Shown: positions 34,706 to 44,694, counted from the stretch's first letter. The stretch is DNA of 64,000 nucleotides from Afipia sp. P52-10 (GCF_000516555.1 NZ_AZSJ01000004.1:125591-189590); one strand, 5' to 3'. Notes: generated by a model from the sequence alone, not told the origin. Numbers and translations are program-made.

Positions 34706-37300
34706 CTAGCTCGACGCAAGCACTGGTCTCGCATCATTCTCGCGGCGACGCCGTTGCAGCAACGCCAGTAACGCCAGCGCCAGCAGCGCGGGAATTGCGA
34801 ACAGGAATGCGTTTGGCCGGTTTACGCTCGGAACGCTGAGTTGCTCGATCTTATCGCCGGGCTTGAGTTTCAACCGCGCAGCCTCCGATCCTGGCCGCAC
34901 GGAGGAGATCACCGGTTGCAGCGATAGCCCGCTGACGCCAAGTCCGGCTGCCGCGAGCCGCGCCTGTGCGTCGGCCCCCGCGGCGAGTTGCAGCCGCACC
35001 GCCTTGCTCACGTCATCACCGGAAATATCGGTGGTCAGAATCTTGAGCCGCAGCGTGCCGCCATCCGGCGTCGCGTCGATCACCTTCGCGATGCTCGACG
35101 CCGGCAGGGTATCAAACGGCGCAACGATCATGTTCATCCAGAACTGCGGACGGAACAGCGTGAAGCAGATCAGGAACAGCAGCGCTGTTTCCCAGAGCCT
35201 GTTGCGCGCGAAGAACCAACCCTGCAAGGCAGCAACGAACGCCATCATCGCCAGCGCCCCGCTCCCGACCACGATCAGGAAATGCAGCGGCCCTTCGATG
35301 TCGATCATCAGCATCTCGGGATTGAAGATGAAGATGAACGGCAGCAGCAGCGTCCGCAGCTCATACCAGGTCCCCTGCCAGCCGACCTTCATCGGATCGG
35401 CACCGGCGATTGCAGCCGCCGCATAGGCCGCGAGTCCCACCGGCGGTGAAACGTCGGCCATCAGGCCGAAGTAGAAGACGAACATGTGCACGGCGATCAG
35501 CGGCACCGCCAGGTCATTTTCGGCGGCCAGCTCCACCACCACCGGTGCCATCAGCGTGGCAACCACCACGTAGCTCGCCGTGGTCGGCAGACCGGAGCCA
35601 AGAATGACGCAGATGGCCCCCACCAGGATCAGCATGATGACGATCGAGCCGCCGGACAGCGTCTCAACGATCTCCGTCATGACGAGACCGATGCCGGTCA
35701 GCGTCACCATGCCGACGAGGATGCCCGCCGTCGCGGTGGCAATGCCGACCGCAGTCATGTTGCGCGCGCCGACGGCAAGACCATCAACAAATTCGCGCCA
35801 TCCGGTAACGAAGTGAGAACCAAGCTCACTCTCGCCGCGAAACAGCGCAGTCAGCGGGCGCTGCGTCAGAACCACGCCGCCCATGGCCGTCACGCCCCAG
35901 AAGGCGGCAAGCCCCGGCGACATCTCCTCAATCATCAAACACCAAACCAACACCACCACTGGAATGACGTAGTGCAACCCCGTGCGGGCGACCTCATAGA
36001 AATCCGGCACGGTGACAAATGCCTTGGTCGGATCGTCGGCGGCAAGATCCGGCGTTTTGGCGCGGTTGCGGATCAGCGCAACGTAAACGGCGACCACGAC
36101 AGCCGAGGCGATCCAGCTCGCCGATTCACCGAACGCCGTCTTTGTCCAGCCGAGGCCGTAGTAGACGATACCGCTGAGGATGATGATCGCGCAGATCGTC
36201 ATCAGGGCCTTGATCAACCCTTGGCTCAGCGTCCGCTTGCTCTTGCGCTCGATACCACTCATGCCCGCTTTGACCGCCTCGAGATCGACCAGATAAAACA
36301 GTGCGCCATAGGTCAGGATCGCCGGCAGAAAGGCGTGCTTGCAGACCTCTGCGTAGGTGATGCCGACATACTCCGCCATCAGGAAAGCGGCCGCGCCCAT
36401 CACCGGCGGCATCAGCTGGCCGTTCACGCCCGCCGCACACTCGATCGCGCCGGCCTTGACCGGCGGATAGCCCACGCGCTTCATCAGCGGGATGGTGAAA
36501 GTTCCGGTGGTGACGACGTTGGCGACCGAGGAGCCTGAGATCAGTCCGGTCAAGCCGGACGATACCACAGCCGCCTTCGCCGGGCCGCCGCGAAACTTGC
36601 CGAGCAGTGCGAACGACAGCTGAATGAAATAGTTGCCAGCCCCTGCCTTATCCAGCAATGCACCGAACAGCACGAACAGGAAGATGAAATTGGTAGAGAC
36701 GCCGAGTGCAACGCCGAACACCCCCTCCGATGTCAGCCAGAAATGCGAAGCCGCGCGCGACAACGAAGCGCCGCGATGCGCCATCAATCCAGGCAGATAA
36801 GGTCCCAGAAAGACGTACAGCAACGACAGGATGGCGATGATCGGCATCCATGGCCCTTCGGCACGGCGCGATGCCTCCAGCAGCAGCACCACGCCGACGA
36901 CGGCAGCAAGGATGTCCCCCTGGGTCGGCAGACCGGGGCGGCCGGAAATCTCGCGGTAAAACACGACGAGGTACAGCACCGCCGCGATCCCCATCGCCGC
37001 CAACAGCCAGTCGAAGAGCGGAACGCGATCGCGCGGCGATGTTTTCAGCGCGGGATAGCAGGCAAATGCCAGCAGCAACGCGAAGCTCAGATGGAATGAG
37101 CGCGCCTCGGTGTCGCCGAAGATGCCGAAGCCCAGCATGTAAGGCAAAGGCGAGGCGTACCAGATCTGGAACAGCGACCATGCGATCGCCACAGCATAGA
37201 TCAGCTTGCCGGCAAACCCCGATGGCGTGCGGGCCCCGGTATCGGCTTCCGCGACCAGCGCCTGTAGATCGACATTGGCTGGGGCAGCATTGGCAGCCAT
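34706..37300 (-). CDS. Fused TRAP transporter permease (TAXI type) with C-terminal PDZ-like domain
   Basis: An 864-residue membrane protein combining the small (DctQ-like) and large (DctM-like) TRAP subunits, as is usual for TAXI-TRAP systems. It has many membrane spans. The large-subunit block includes AAVVSSGLTGLISGSSVANVVTTGTFTIPLMKRVGYPP and GLPTTASYVVVATLMAPVVVELA. After about residue 740 comes a soluble part containing ISSVRPGSEAARLKLKPGDKIEQL, which resembles a PDZ-like fold (the DUF3394-type tail of some fused TRAP permeases), then a last span and a basic tail. It imports an organic solute using the Na+ or H+ gradient together with the TAXI protein encoded upstream. Confidence 0.9.
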   Translation of the reverse strand: MAANAAPANVDLQALVAEADTGARTPSGFAGKLIYAVAIAWSLFQIWYASPLPYMLGFGIFGDTEARSFHLSFALLLAFACYPALKTSPRDRVPLFDWLLAAMGIAAVLYLVVFYREISGRPGLPTQGDILAAVVGVVLLLEASRRAEGPWMPIIAILSLLYVFLGPYLPGLMAHRGASLSRAASHFWLTSEGVFGVALGVSTNFIFLFVLFGALLDKAGAGNYFIQLSFALLGKFRGGPAKAAVVSSGLTGLISGSSVANVVTTGTFTIPLMKRVGYPPVKAGAIECAAGVNGQLMPPVMGAAAFLMAEYVGITYAEVCKHAFLPAILTYGALFYLVDLEAVKAGMSGIERKSKRTLSQGLIKALMTICAIIILSGIVYYGLGWTKTAFGESASWIASAVVVAVYVALIRNRAKTPDLAADDPTKAFVTVPDFYEVARTGLHYVIPVVVLVWCLMIEEMSPGLAAFWGVTAMGGVVLTQRPLTALFRGESELGSHFVTGWREFVDGLAVGARNMTAVGIATATAGILVGMVTLTGIGLVMTEIVETLSGGSIVIMLILVGAICVILGSGLPTTASYVVVATLMAPVVVELAAENDLAVPLIAVHMFVFYFGLMADVSPPVGLAAYAAAAIAGADPMKVGWQGTWYELRTLLLPFIFIFNPEMLMIDIEGPLHFLIVVGSGALAMMAFVAALQGWFFARNRLWETALLFLICFTLFRPQFWMNMIVAPFDTLPASSIAKVIDATPDGGTLRLKILTTDISGDDVSKAVRLQLAAGADAQARLAAAGLGVSGLSLQPVISSVRPGSEAARLKLKPGDKIEQLSVPSVNRPNAFLFAIPALLALALLALLQRRRRENDARPVLASS

Positions 37301-37387
37301 CGTCTCACCCCCGTTTGGAATCCATTCCCGTATGGAAGGCTGGCGCGAAGCGCGGCTGCGCCTCGCACCGGCTGCTTGGATTGTCGC

Positions 37388-38368
37388 CTACTTGATCCAG
37401 CCCTTCTCCTTGTAGAATTTCTCGGCGCCGGGATGCAGTGGCGCCGACAAACCGTCCTTGACCATCTTGGCGGGCTCGAGATTAGCAAAAGCCGGGTGCA
37501 GCTTCTTGAACTCCTCGAAGTTGTCGAAGGTCGCCTTGACGACGTTGTAGACCACCTCGTCCGGCACCTTCGCCGAGGTGACGAGGGTCGCCAGCACGCC
37601 ATAGGTCTCGGTCGGATTCGGATTGTTGGAATACATGCCACCGGGGATCGTCGCCTTCGCGTAGTAGCTATTCTCCTTGAGCAGCTTGTCCACCGCCGGT
37701 CCAGTGAGCGGCACGAGCTTGGCGCCACAGGTGGTGGTCGGGTCCTGGATGTTGGCGCTCGGATGGCCGACGCCATAGAAGAAGCCATCGATCTTGTTGT
37801 CGCATAGCGCGGGGCCATGCTCGTCGGCCTTCAATTCGCTCGCCAGCGAAAAGTCCGCCAGCTTCCAGCCCATCTCCTTCAGCAGTTCCTCCATCGAGGT
37901 CCGGGTGCCGGAGCCGGGATTGCCGACATTGAAGCGTTTGCCCTTGAAGTCCTCGAACTTGGTGACATTCGCTTCCTTGCGGGAGAGCACCGTGAACGGC
38001 TCGGGATGCACCGAAAACACCGCGCGCAGGTCGCCGTAGGGGCCGCCATCCTTGAACGACTTTTCGCCTTTCAGGGCCTGATACTGGGTATCCGACTGGG
38101 TCATGCCGAAGTCGAGCTCGCCGCCGCGGATGGTGTTGATGTTGAAGGCCGAGCCGCCAGTGGACTCGACCGAACAGCGAATGCCATGCGTCTTGCGATC
38201 CTTGTTCACCAGGCGGCAGATCGCACCGCCGACGGCATAATAGACACCCGTCACCCCGCCGGTTCCGACAGTGACGAACCGTTGGGCCTGCGCGTGCGCC
38301 GGAGCGCTCGCAAACACGGCAGCCGTACCGGCCGCAGCCAACGCCATGGTCAACAGCTTCGATGTCAT
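37388..38368 (-). CDS. TAXI family TRAP transporter solute-binding protein
   Basis: A 326-residue periplasmic protein. The signal peptide ([23 protein letters not shown]) is followed by the TAXI hallmark [25 protein letters not shown] and later [25 protein letters not shown]. The start at 38368 has AAGGAG and GGGAG just upstream. It is 87 bases before the fused permease on the same strand and certainly works with it. TAXI proteins bind dicarboxylates, glutamate and related acids; the ligand here is not deducible. Confidence 0.93.
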   Translation of the reverse strand: MTSKLLTMALAAAGTAAVFASAPAHAQAQRFVTVGTGGVTGVYYAVGGAICRLVNKDRKTHGIRCSVESTGGSAFNINTIRGGELDFGMTQSDTQYQALKGEKSFKDGGPYGDLRAVFSVHPEPFTVLSRKEANVTKFEDFKGKRFNVGNPGSGTRTSMEELLKEMGWKLADFSLASELKADEHGPALCDNKIDGFFYGVGHPSANIQDPTTTCGAKLVPLTGPAVDKLLKENSYYAKATIPGGMYSNNPNPTETYGVLATLVTSAKVPDEVVYNVVKATFDNFEEFKKLHPAFANLEPAKMVKDGLSAPLHPGAEKFYKEKGWIK

Positions 38369-38688
38369 CTCCCACTCCTTACCTGTGACCCGCCGATCTC
38401 GGCGGCCTGATTGTGATTTCCGTTATCCCCAAGGAGGCCCTGCCCCGTGTCACGGCTCACGCCGCCTTGATCTCTCATCTCTCCCGCAGCGCTGATCGCG
38501 CCAGGTCGTATCTCAACCGCAATGAATGGTTCCACCAGACGGATCGGCTAGCAAGTCGCATGCCGCAGGCGTTCCAGCCATGCTGGACCGGTGTTGCAAT
38601 TTGCTCGGTTAGGATATCAAACACCCCCGACAACGCACTCTGCGAACTTGCATTCTGCATTCCTACTGTGGATTAAAGAACCTCGCCA
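38369..38688. promoter_or_regulatory. Divergent intergenic region, TAXI-TRAP / M81 peptidase
   Basis: These 320 bases hold the ribosome-binding site of the TAXI gene and the promoters of two divergent units. Small open frames on both strands are short and show no family resemblance. No repeat, operator or RNA element was recognised. Confidence 0.4.
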
Positions 38689-40164
38689 ATGGTCGAACCT
38701 CGCCGCCGCCTCGCCGTCGCCCGCTTCTGGTATGAGGGCAATTCCTTCAGCCCGGCACTCGCCGATCGCGCCGCTTTCGAGCGCCGCGAATGGAACAAGG
38801 GTCAGGAGGCGCTGGACCGCGCTGCTGAGGAAAGCGAGCTGCGAGCCGTGATCGAGTTCAAGGCGAAGCACCCGGACTGGGACGTCACCGTGTTCCGTTG
38901 CGCCTCAGCCTCCCCGGCCGGTCAGATCGACGACGAGATCTTCACGGCATTTCTGGAGGAGACCGTCGCCGATCTCACGGGCAAGACGTTCGACGCCATC
39001 TACCTGTCCCTGCACGGAGCCGGCGTAACCACCACGCGCGAAGATCCGGAGATCGATCTCCTGCGGGCCATCCGCAACGTTCAGCCGGACGTGCCGATCG
39101 GCGCAAGCTTCGACATCCACGGCAACCTTGCAAACGCGCTGGCGCAATACCTGACCACGGCTAGTGTGTACCGCACCTACCCGCACATCGACATGCGCGA
39201 GACGGCCTGGCGTGTGCTGGACGTGCTGGAGCGCACGGTCGCAGGCCAGGTGAGGCCGGTCTGCCGTATCCTCAACGAGGGGCTGCTGCTGCCGAGCTTC
39301 AACATGCGCACCAAGGAAGGACCGATGCGGGACCTGGAGGAGTTTACCGCGAACCTGCGCAAGGATCCGGCCGTGCTGGAAGCCACCCTGTTCGGCGGCT
39401 TCCCGTTTGCCAACACGCCCGGCACTGGCGGCTGCGCCCTGGTGGTGACCGACGGCGACGCAGCCAAGGCCGACGCCCTTGCCCGCACCATCCATGACGA
39501 GATGAAACGGCGACAGCCGGACTTCATGATCTCACTGCCAAGCGCTGCGGACGGCATCGCGCGGGCGCTCACCTCGAACAAGCCGGGCCTGCTTGCCATC
39601 ACCGATCCTGGCGACAATCCCTACTCCGGCGGCATCAACGATACCCCGGAGATGTTGCGCGCCCTGGTTGCGGCCAAACCCACGCGACATGTGGTGTTTG
39701 CGGCGATCACCGATCCCGATGTGGTGGCAATGGCACGCAAGGCCGGTGTCGGCGGCACGCTGACAGGCATCGAGCTTGGCGGCAAAATGATGAAAGATTA
39801 TGGCCCGCCCGTGCAGCTCGACGCCGAGGTCGTCAAGCTAACCGACGGCGTCTACCGCAACATTGGCCCGATGGAGACGGGTATCGAACTGCGCTGCGGC
39901 AACAGCGCGGTCCTCAAGAGCGGCAACATCAGCATCATCGTCACTGAATTCGTGACGCCCGCCAATGATCCGGCGTTCTTTCACCTGCACGGCATCGACA
40001 TCGAAAAGGAGCGCTTGCTGTGCGTGAAGGCCAAGAACCACTTCCGCGCCGCATTCGACTCCCTCTGCACGGAGATCATCGACATCGACGCGCCGGGACC
40101 GGCATGCCTCGACATGAATATGCTGCCGTTCATTCCGGACCTGAAGGCCAGAATTCCGAACTAG
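38689..40164 (+). CDS. M81 family metallopeptidase (MlrC-like)
   Basis: A 491-residue protein of the MlrC family, whose founder opens linearised microcystin peptides. The N-terminal DUF1485 domain has the conserved ARFWYEGNSFSP start, LSLHGAG at 107-112, FDIHGN (Asp142, His144) and YPHIDMRETA (His166), which provide likely zinc ligands. The C-terminal MlrC_C domain includes LAITDPGDNPYSGGINDTPEMLRAL and VTLTDGVYR-type sequence. The family is widespread in bacteria that do not meet microcystin, so the true substrate is probably another small amide or cyclic peptide. The ribosome-binding site is weak. It converges with a Bug binding-protein gene. Confidence 0.88.
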   Translation: MVEPRRRLAVARFWYEGNSFSPALADRAAFERREWNKGQEALDRAAEESELRAVIEFKAKHPDWDVTVFRCASASPAGQIDDEIFTAFLEETVADLTGKTFDAIYLSLHGAGVTTTREDPEIDLLRAIRNVQPDVPIGASFDIHGNLANALAQYLTTASVYRTYPHIDMRETAWRVLDVLERTVAGQVRPVCRILNEGLLLPSFNMRTKEGPMRDLEEFTANLRKDPAVLEATLFGGFPFANTPGTGGCALVVTDGDAAKADALARTIHDEMKRRQPDFMISLPSAADGIARALTSNKPGLLAITDPGDNPYSGGINDTPEMLRALVAAKPTRHVVFAAITDPDVVAMARKAGVGGTLTGIELGGKMMKDYGPPVQLDAEVVKLTDGVYRNIGPMETGIELRCGNSAVLKSGNISIIVTEFVTPANDPAFFHLHGIDIEKERLLCVKAKNHFRAAFDSLCTEIIDIDAPGPACLDMNMLPFIPDLKARIPN

Positions 40165-40170
40165 GCCAAT

Positions 40171-40199
40171 GGCCGTCCTCGCTATCGCCAAGGACGGCC
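40171..40199. terminator. Candidate hairpin between convergent genes
   Basis: GGCCGTCCT (40171-40179) is inverted as AGGACGGCC (40191-40199) with an 11-base loop, in the 45-base gap between convergent genes. It lacks a strong T-run, so termination strength is doubtful. Confidence 0.4.
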
Positions 40200-40209
40200 A
40201 CAGGCACGT

Positions 40210-41217
40210 CTACTCCGGCTTCAGGCCCGCGAACTCGATCGCCTTCTTCCACTTGACGTTTTCGTCGGCGATCAGTTTCGCCATATCCTCCGGCGAACCG
40301 CCAACCGGATCGGCGCCGAGCTTGCGCATGCGAGCGATCATGTCCGGGTCAGCCATGTACTGGTTCACGCTCTTGTTGACGCGGGTGATGATGTCGGCGG
40401 GCGTCTTCGCGGGAGCCGCGATCGTGAACCAGGACGACGCCTCGTAGCCCGGCACGCCGGCTTCGGCCACCGTCGGGACGTCCGGCAACTCCGGCCAGCG
40501 CTTGGCTGTGGTGACGGCCAGGGCGCGCAGCTTGCCACCTTCGACGAACGGCTGCACCGCCGGCAGATTGTCCAGCGACATGTCCACGCGACCACCCATG
40601 ACGTCGGTCAGGGCCGGCGACGAGCCGCGATATGGAACGTGCACGAGATCGATGCCGGCCATCGATTTCAGAAGTTCAGTCGCCACATGGCCGGTCGAGC
40701 CGTTGCCCGGCGTCGCAAATGACAGCTTACCCGGATTGGCCTTGGCCAGCGCGATGAATTCCTGCAGCGTCTTCGCCTTCACGTCCGGATTGACCGAGAT
40801 CAGGTTCGGCACGCGGGCGATGACGATCACCGGAGCGAGGTCCTTCGCGCCGTCGAACGGCTGGCTCTTATAGATGTACTGGTTGATGACATGCGGGCCC
40901 GGCGTGCCGATGACGAAGGTGTAGCCATCCGGATCCGCCTTGGCGACGCTGTCGGCGCCAATATTGCCCCCCGCCCCGGTCTTGTTCTCGACGATGAACT
41001 GCTGGCCGTATTCTTCCGAAAGCTTTTGCGCGATCAGCCGGCCGAGAATGTCGGTCGTACCGCCGGCGGAGAACGGAACCACCACCTTCACCACCCGGGT
41101 CGGCCATTGGGTCTGCGCACGCGCAGTGCCGATGAGCGGCAGCGATAGCGCAGCCGCCCCCGCCGCGAGCACGGAACGGCGGGTCGGCGCGACCTCGGAT
41201 TTGACATCAGAACGCAT
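40210..41217 (-). CDS. Bug/TctC family tripartite tricarboxylate-type substrate-binding protein
   Basis: A 335-residue periplasmic binding protein. It starts with a twin-arginine-like leader (RRSVLAAGAAALSLPLIGTARAQ), so export by Tat is possible. The Bug signatures WPTRVVKVVVPFSAGGTTDILGRLIAQKLSEEYGQQFIVENKTGAGGNIGADSVAKADPDGYTFVIG are intact, as is the VPYRGSSPALTDVMGGRVDMSLDN region. Bug proteins bind carboxylated compounds such as amino acids, nicotinate or aromatic acids. No TctA/TctB membrane subunits are adjacent. It starts 14 bases after the HemL-like aminotransferase gene on the same strand, so the two are probably co-transcribed. Confidence 0.92.
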   Translation of the reverse strand: MRSDVKSEVAPTRRSVLAAGAAALSLPLIGTARAQTQWPTRVVKVVVPFSAGGTTDILGRLIAQKLSEEYGQQFIVENKTGAGGNIGADSVAKADPDGYTFVIGTPGPHVINQYIYKSQPFDGAKDLAPVIVIARVPNLISVNPDVKAKTLQEFIALAKANPGKLSFATPGNGSTGHVATELLKSMAGIDLVHVPYRGSSPALTDVMGGRVDMSLDNLPAVQPFVEGGKLRALAVTTAKRWPELPDVPTVAEAGVPGYEASSWFTIAAPAKTPADIITRVNKSVNQYMADPDMIARMRKLGADPVGGSPEDMAKLIADENVKWKKAIEFAGLKPE

Positions 41218-41231
41218 GATACTCTCCTAGA

Positions 41232-42587
41232 CTACTCCGCGCGGGAGGCGCGCAGACTCAAGGCGTCTGTAGCAAACAACGCCGCCCGCCGCTTGAGAAA
41301 TCGGTCGAACGCGCCGACAAAGCTATCGCAGGCCTCGTCGCCGATTTCGAGCGATAGTGCGGCCATCCCGCGCCTTGCCAAATAAATGCCTTGTTCCAGC
41401 AGGTCGAAGAACATCAGTTCCTTGATGCGCTGATCCTGACCGGCAAGGTCCGCGTTGGAGCGAACCGGCCCCTCGGTGCCGTGCAGCGTAAACAGCGAGC
41501 CGATGCCGGTGACGCACAGCGGCGCCCGGTGCTCGCGGCACATCGCCTGCAGCCGCCGCCGCAACGCCTCACCTCGTGCGTTGACCGCATCCAGCGCCTC
41601 CTGCGTGACCACTTGGGTCATCGCAGCAATACCTGCCGACATGGTGATGACGTTGTTGTTGAAGGTGCCTGCATGGCCGAGCGCACCGGGCAGACGCGGA
41701 TCGAAGCGCTGCATCAGATCGGCGCGACCGCCAAATGCGCCGAACGACATGCCGCCGGCGACATATTTGCCGAGCGTCATCAGATCCGGCGTGATGTTAA
41801 AGCGCGTTTGCAAGCCGCCCGGCGCAAGTCGCGAGGTCATCACCTCATCGAACACCAACAGCGCGCCAATCCGCTGTGTCTCTCGGCGGAGCGTATCCAG
41901 GAAGTCCTGCTCGGCCGGAATACAGCCGCCTGACCCCTGCATCGGCTCGACGATCACGGCGGCAAGTTCATCGGCGTGCTGCGCGATCAGCTTCGCCGCC
42001 ATCTCCGCGTCATTGTAGGGCGCGAATATCCAGTCGAAGGGTACGTTGACCGGATTGACGGCATCCTTGAACACGAACACTGAGCCGTGATAGCCGCCAT
42101 CGAACGCCATGATCTTCTTGCGGCCGGTGGCGATGCGCGCCAGCGTCAACGCTAGCAAGGTCGCCTCGGTGCCGGAGTTGGTGAAACGCAGCAACTCCAT
42201 CGCCGGGAATCGCTGGCTGACAAGCTGGGCGAACTCCGCCTCCAGCCGCGTGTGCCCTGAGAGACTGAGGCCGCCTGCAACCGCCATCTTGATCGCATCC
42301 CCGATCGCCGGATTGGAGTGACCTGCAAGGCCTGCGGTATACTCGCCCATGAAATCGTAATAGCGATGGCCATCGGCATCCCACACCCGGCAACCCTCGC
42401 CACGCACGATCGTCAGTGGAAACGGCTCGTGAAACAGCACGGTGCGCGTATTGCCTCCGGGCATGACCTCGACGGCCTTTTGATACTGCGCCGCGCTCGC
42501 AGGATTGCGGGCTACAAAATCGGCGCGGGCCTGTTTGACGGCGTCATCGAGGGCGGCGTCGGAGATCAGGTTCTCGGCGAGGCTCAT
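41232..42587 (-). CDS. Class III (glutamate-1-semialdehyde aminomutase-like) aminotransferase
   Basis: A 451-residue PLP enzyme beginning MSLAENLISDAALDDAV, with AAGGA 7 bases before the ATG. Key positions are NSGTEA at 137-142 (cofactor phosphate), AFDGGYHGS at 161-169, FDEV with Asp247, and the Schiff-base Lys274 in TLGKYVAGGMSFGAFGG. The family includes HemL, but alphaproteobacteria make 5-aminolevulinate through HemA synthase, so a catabolic or specialised aminotransferase role is more likely. It lies in one minus-strand unit with a Bug binding protein. Substrate unknown. Confidence 0.87.
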   Translation of the reverse strand: MSLAENLISDAALDDAVKQARADFVARNPASAAQYQKAVEVMPGGNTRTVLFHEPFPLTIVRGEGCRVWDADGHRYYDFMGEYTAGLAGHSNPAIGDAIKMAVAGGLSLSGHTRLEAEFAQLVSQRFPAMELLRFTNSGTEATLLALTLARIATGRKKIMAFDGGYHGSVFVFKDAVNPVNVPFDWIFAPYNDAEMAAKLIAQHADELAAVIVEPMQGSGGCIPAEQDFLDTLRRETQRIGALLVFDEVMTSRLAPGGLQTRFNITPDLMTLGKYVAGGMSFGAFGGRADLMQRFDPRLPGALGHAGTFNNNVITMSAGIAAMTQVVTQEALDAVNARGEALRRRLQAMCREHRAPLCVTGIGSLFTLHGTEGPVRSNADLAGQDQRIKELMFFDLLEQGIYLARRGMAALSLEIGDEACDSFVGAFDRFLKRRAALFATDALSLRASRAE

Positions 42588-42943
42588 GGCGTTGTCCTTC
42601 TTGTGCCCGCCGAGGATGCAATGAACGGTTTTGCGTCGCAAGAGCGCTGCGCCCACTGCTTGCGACAACCTGCTGCACGCCATAGGGCCACGCACGCATC
42701 CGCTTCGCCGCAACCAACACCGCATGAGCGATAAATAACGGTGAGGACGCTGCGCATGTTTCGCTCTGCGAGACTAACGACGCCCAATCAAGCAGGACGT
42801 CTTTGCTTCGAAGCGATCGCCACGCGATTTTGCTCGCATTCGGTCATCGGGTGGTATTCACCTGCACCGAAGACGCGCTAATCTGCGGCAAGCGCCACAC
42901 GCCGAAGTGGCTCACCGAACAATGCAAGGGTGGAGGAACTCGT
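42588..42943. promoter_or_regulatory. Divergent intergenic region, aminotransferase / solitary binding protein
   Basis: These 356 bases separate the aminotransferase (minus) from the Opp-type binding protein (plus). Reading frames here are only upstream extensions of the flanking genes without signal peptides or ribosome-binding sites. A GGTGGAGG site at the right end serves the binding protein. No operator or repeat is evident. Confidence 0.4.
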
Positions 42944-44647
42944 ATGTCTCAGGGGTTTGGTCGATGGTTAAAGGTCGGTGCGCTGGGGATCGCGCTTGCG
43001 CTATCGAGCCAAGCGTCTGCGCAAACCGCCGAGAAGCCGCAATATGGCGGTACGCTCGAAGTCTCTACTATCTTCGCCACCCTGTCGGCTCTCAGCTTCG
43101 ATCACAAGGATTGGCCCTGGAAGATCAATCACGATGCCGGCACGATCTACGAACAGCTGCTGGTCGCCGACCTTTCGAAGAGCAAGAAGAATGGCGGCCC
43201 ACACTCGTTCACCGCCGACTCGTGGTTGCCGAACGACGCCGTCAAGGGCGAGTTGGCGGAAAGCTGGACCATCCAGGACAATCCGCTGGCGATCGTCTTC
43301 AAGCTCAAGAAGGGCATCATGTTCCAGGCCAAGCCTGGCGTGATGGAAGCGCGCGAGCTGACCGCGGACGACGTCGTGTTCAGTTATTATTATCGTTACA
43401 ACAGCCCGCGGCGCCTCGAAGGTCTGTTCGACGAAGTTACCAAGGTTGAGGCGCTCGACAAACACACCGTCGCCTTCTACCTCAACAAGTACATGGCCGA
43501 CTGGCCTTACCGCATCGGCTACGGACACAACTCCTCGATTATGCCGAAGGAAGTGGCGGATGCGGGCGCCTCCGACTGGAAGAATGCCACCGGCACCGGC
43601 CCCTTCATGCTGGAGAACTACGTCTCCGGCAACGCGCACACCTACGTCAAGAACCAGAATTACTGGGACAAGGAGAAGATCGGCGATACGGAGTACAAGC
43701 TGCCGTTCATCGACAAGATCGTCTATCGCATCATCAAGGATGACTCGACGCGGATGACCGCGTTCCGCACCGGCAAGCTCGACATCATGGAGGTCGTGCG
43801 CTGGGAGGAGCAAGAGGCACTGAAGAAGGCCAATCCGGCCATCAAATTCAACAACTGGGTCTCCTCCTACGCGACCATGCTGGTGCTGCGCACCGATACC
43901 AAGCCGTTCGATGACATCCGTGTGCGGCGCGCGCTGAACATGGCGATCAACAAGGAGGAGATCGTCAAGTCATTCTACAACGGCAATGCCGAACTGTTCG
44001 CCTACCCGATGCATCCGGACTTCATCGGCTATTATGAACCGCTGAGCGCGATGCCGGATTCGGTGAAGGAGCTGTTCACCTACAATCCGGACAAGGCCAA
44101 GAAGCTGCTTGCCGAAGCCGGCTATCCGAATGGCTTCAGCTTCAAGGTCCAGGTTTCCTCCGGCAGCCCCGTGTTGATGGACCTGCTGCCGCTGATGGCC
44201 GCCTATCTGGAGCAGGTCGGCGTCAAGATCGAGATCCAGCCGATGGAATACACCTCGTTCCTTTCGGTGATGACCACCAAGACGAATGCTCCGGGCTATC
44301 TCATGCAAATCGGCCACACCACGCCGCTGCTGGCGTTGCGCAAGAACTTCGTCACCGGCCAACGCTGGAATCCGTCCATGTGGTCCGACCCGGAGTTCGA
44401 CAAGAAGATGGATGCCGTCGATCAAGAACGCGACGAAGAGAAACGCCAAGTCATGGTCCGCGAGCTGACCCGCGAGATTCTCGATAAGGCCCCGCACATC
44501 TGGATGCCGACGGCCAAGGCCGCAACCGCCTGGTGGCCCTGGGTGAAGAACTACAATGGCGAACTAACCGCAGGCGCCGTTCGTCCTGGACCAATCTACT
44601 CGCGCTTGTGGATCGACCAGGAGCTGAAGAAGAAGATGGGCTACTGA
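42944..44647 (+). CDS. Solitary peptide-type ABC substrate-binding protein (SBP_bac_5)
   Basis: A 567-residue periplasmic binding protein. The ATG at 42944 follows GGAGG by 7 bases and begins a signal peptide (WLKVGALGIALALSSQASAQ). It has family 5 sequence ELAESWTIQDNPLAIVFKLKKGIMFQAKPGVMEARELTADDVVFSYYY and GTGPFMLENYVSGNAHTYVKNQNYW. It is longer and clearly different from the three other family 5 proteins in the window. No permease or ATPase lies next to it, so it must borrow another importer, possibly A or B here. It ends in a clear terminator, so it is monocistronic. Confidence 0.92.
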   Translation: MSQGFGRWLKVGALGIALALSSQASAQTAEKPQYGGTLEVSTIFATLSALSFDHKDWPWKINHDAGTIYEQLLVADLSKSKKNGGPHSFTADSWLPNDAVKGELAESWTIQDNPLAIVFKLKKGIMFQAKPGVMEARELTADDVVFSYYYRYNSPRRLEGLFDEVTKVEALDKHTVAFYLNKYMADWPYRIGYGHNSSIMPKEVADAGASDWKNATGTGPFMLENYVSGNAHTYVKNQNYWDKEKIGDTEYKLPFIDKIVYRIIKDDSTRMTAFRTGKLDIMEVVRWEEQEALKKANPAIKFNNWVSSYATMLVLRTDTKPFDDIRVRRALNMAINKEEIVKSFYNGNAELFAYPMHPDFIGYYEPLSAMPDSVKELFTYNPDKAKKLLAEAGYPNGFSFKVQVSSGSPVLMDLLPLMAAYLEQVGVKIEIQPMEYTSFLSVMTTKTNAPGYLMQIGHTTPLLALRKNFVTGQRWNPSMWSDPEFDKKMDAVDQERDEEKRQVMVRELTREILDKAPHIWMPTAKAATAWWPWVKNYNGELTAGAVRPGPIYSRLWIDQELKKKMGY

Positions 44648-44670
44648 GCCTGCTTCGCTCCAGACCCGTG

Positions 44671-44694
44671 AACGCCCGGCATAGGCCGGGCGTT
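44671..44694 (+). terminator. Intrinsic terminator after the solitary binding-protein gene
   Basis: AACGCCCGGC (44671-44680) pairs with GCCGGGCGTT (44685-44694) around the loop ATAG, followed by TTCTCTTT. It lies 23 bases past the stop codon. Confidence 0.85.

Noticed and set aside
35486..36538. 350-codon plus-strand frame opposite the TRAP permease
   Set aside because: His/Arg/Asp-rich antisense shadow of a membrane protein gene.
41232..42587. Calling the aminotransferase hemL (glutamate-1-semialdehyde aminomutase)
   Set aside because: The lineage makes 5-aminolevulinate via ALA synthase and the gene sits with a binding protein, so a specific hemL name is not justified.
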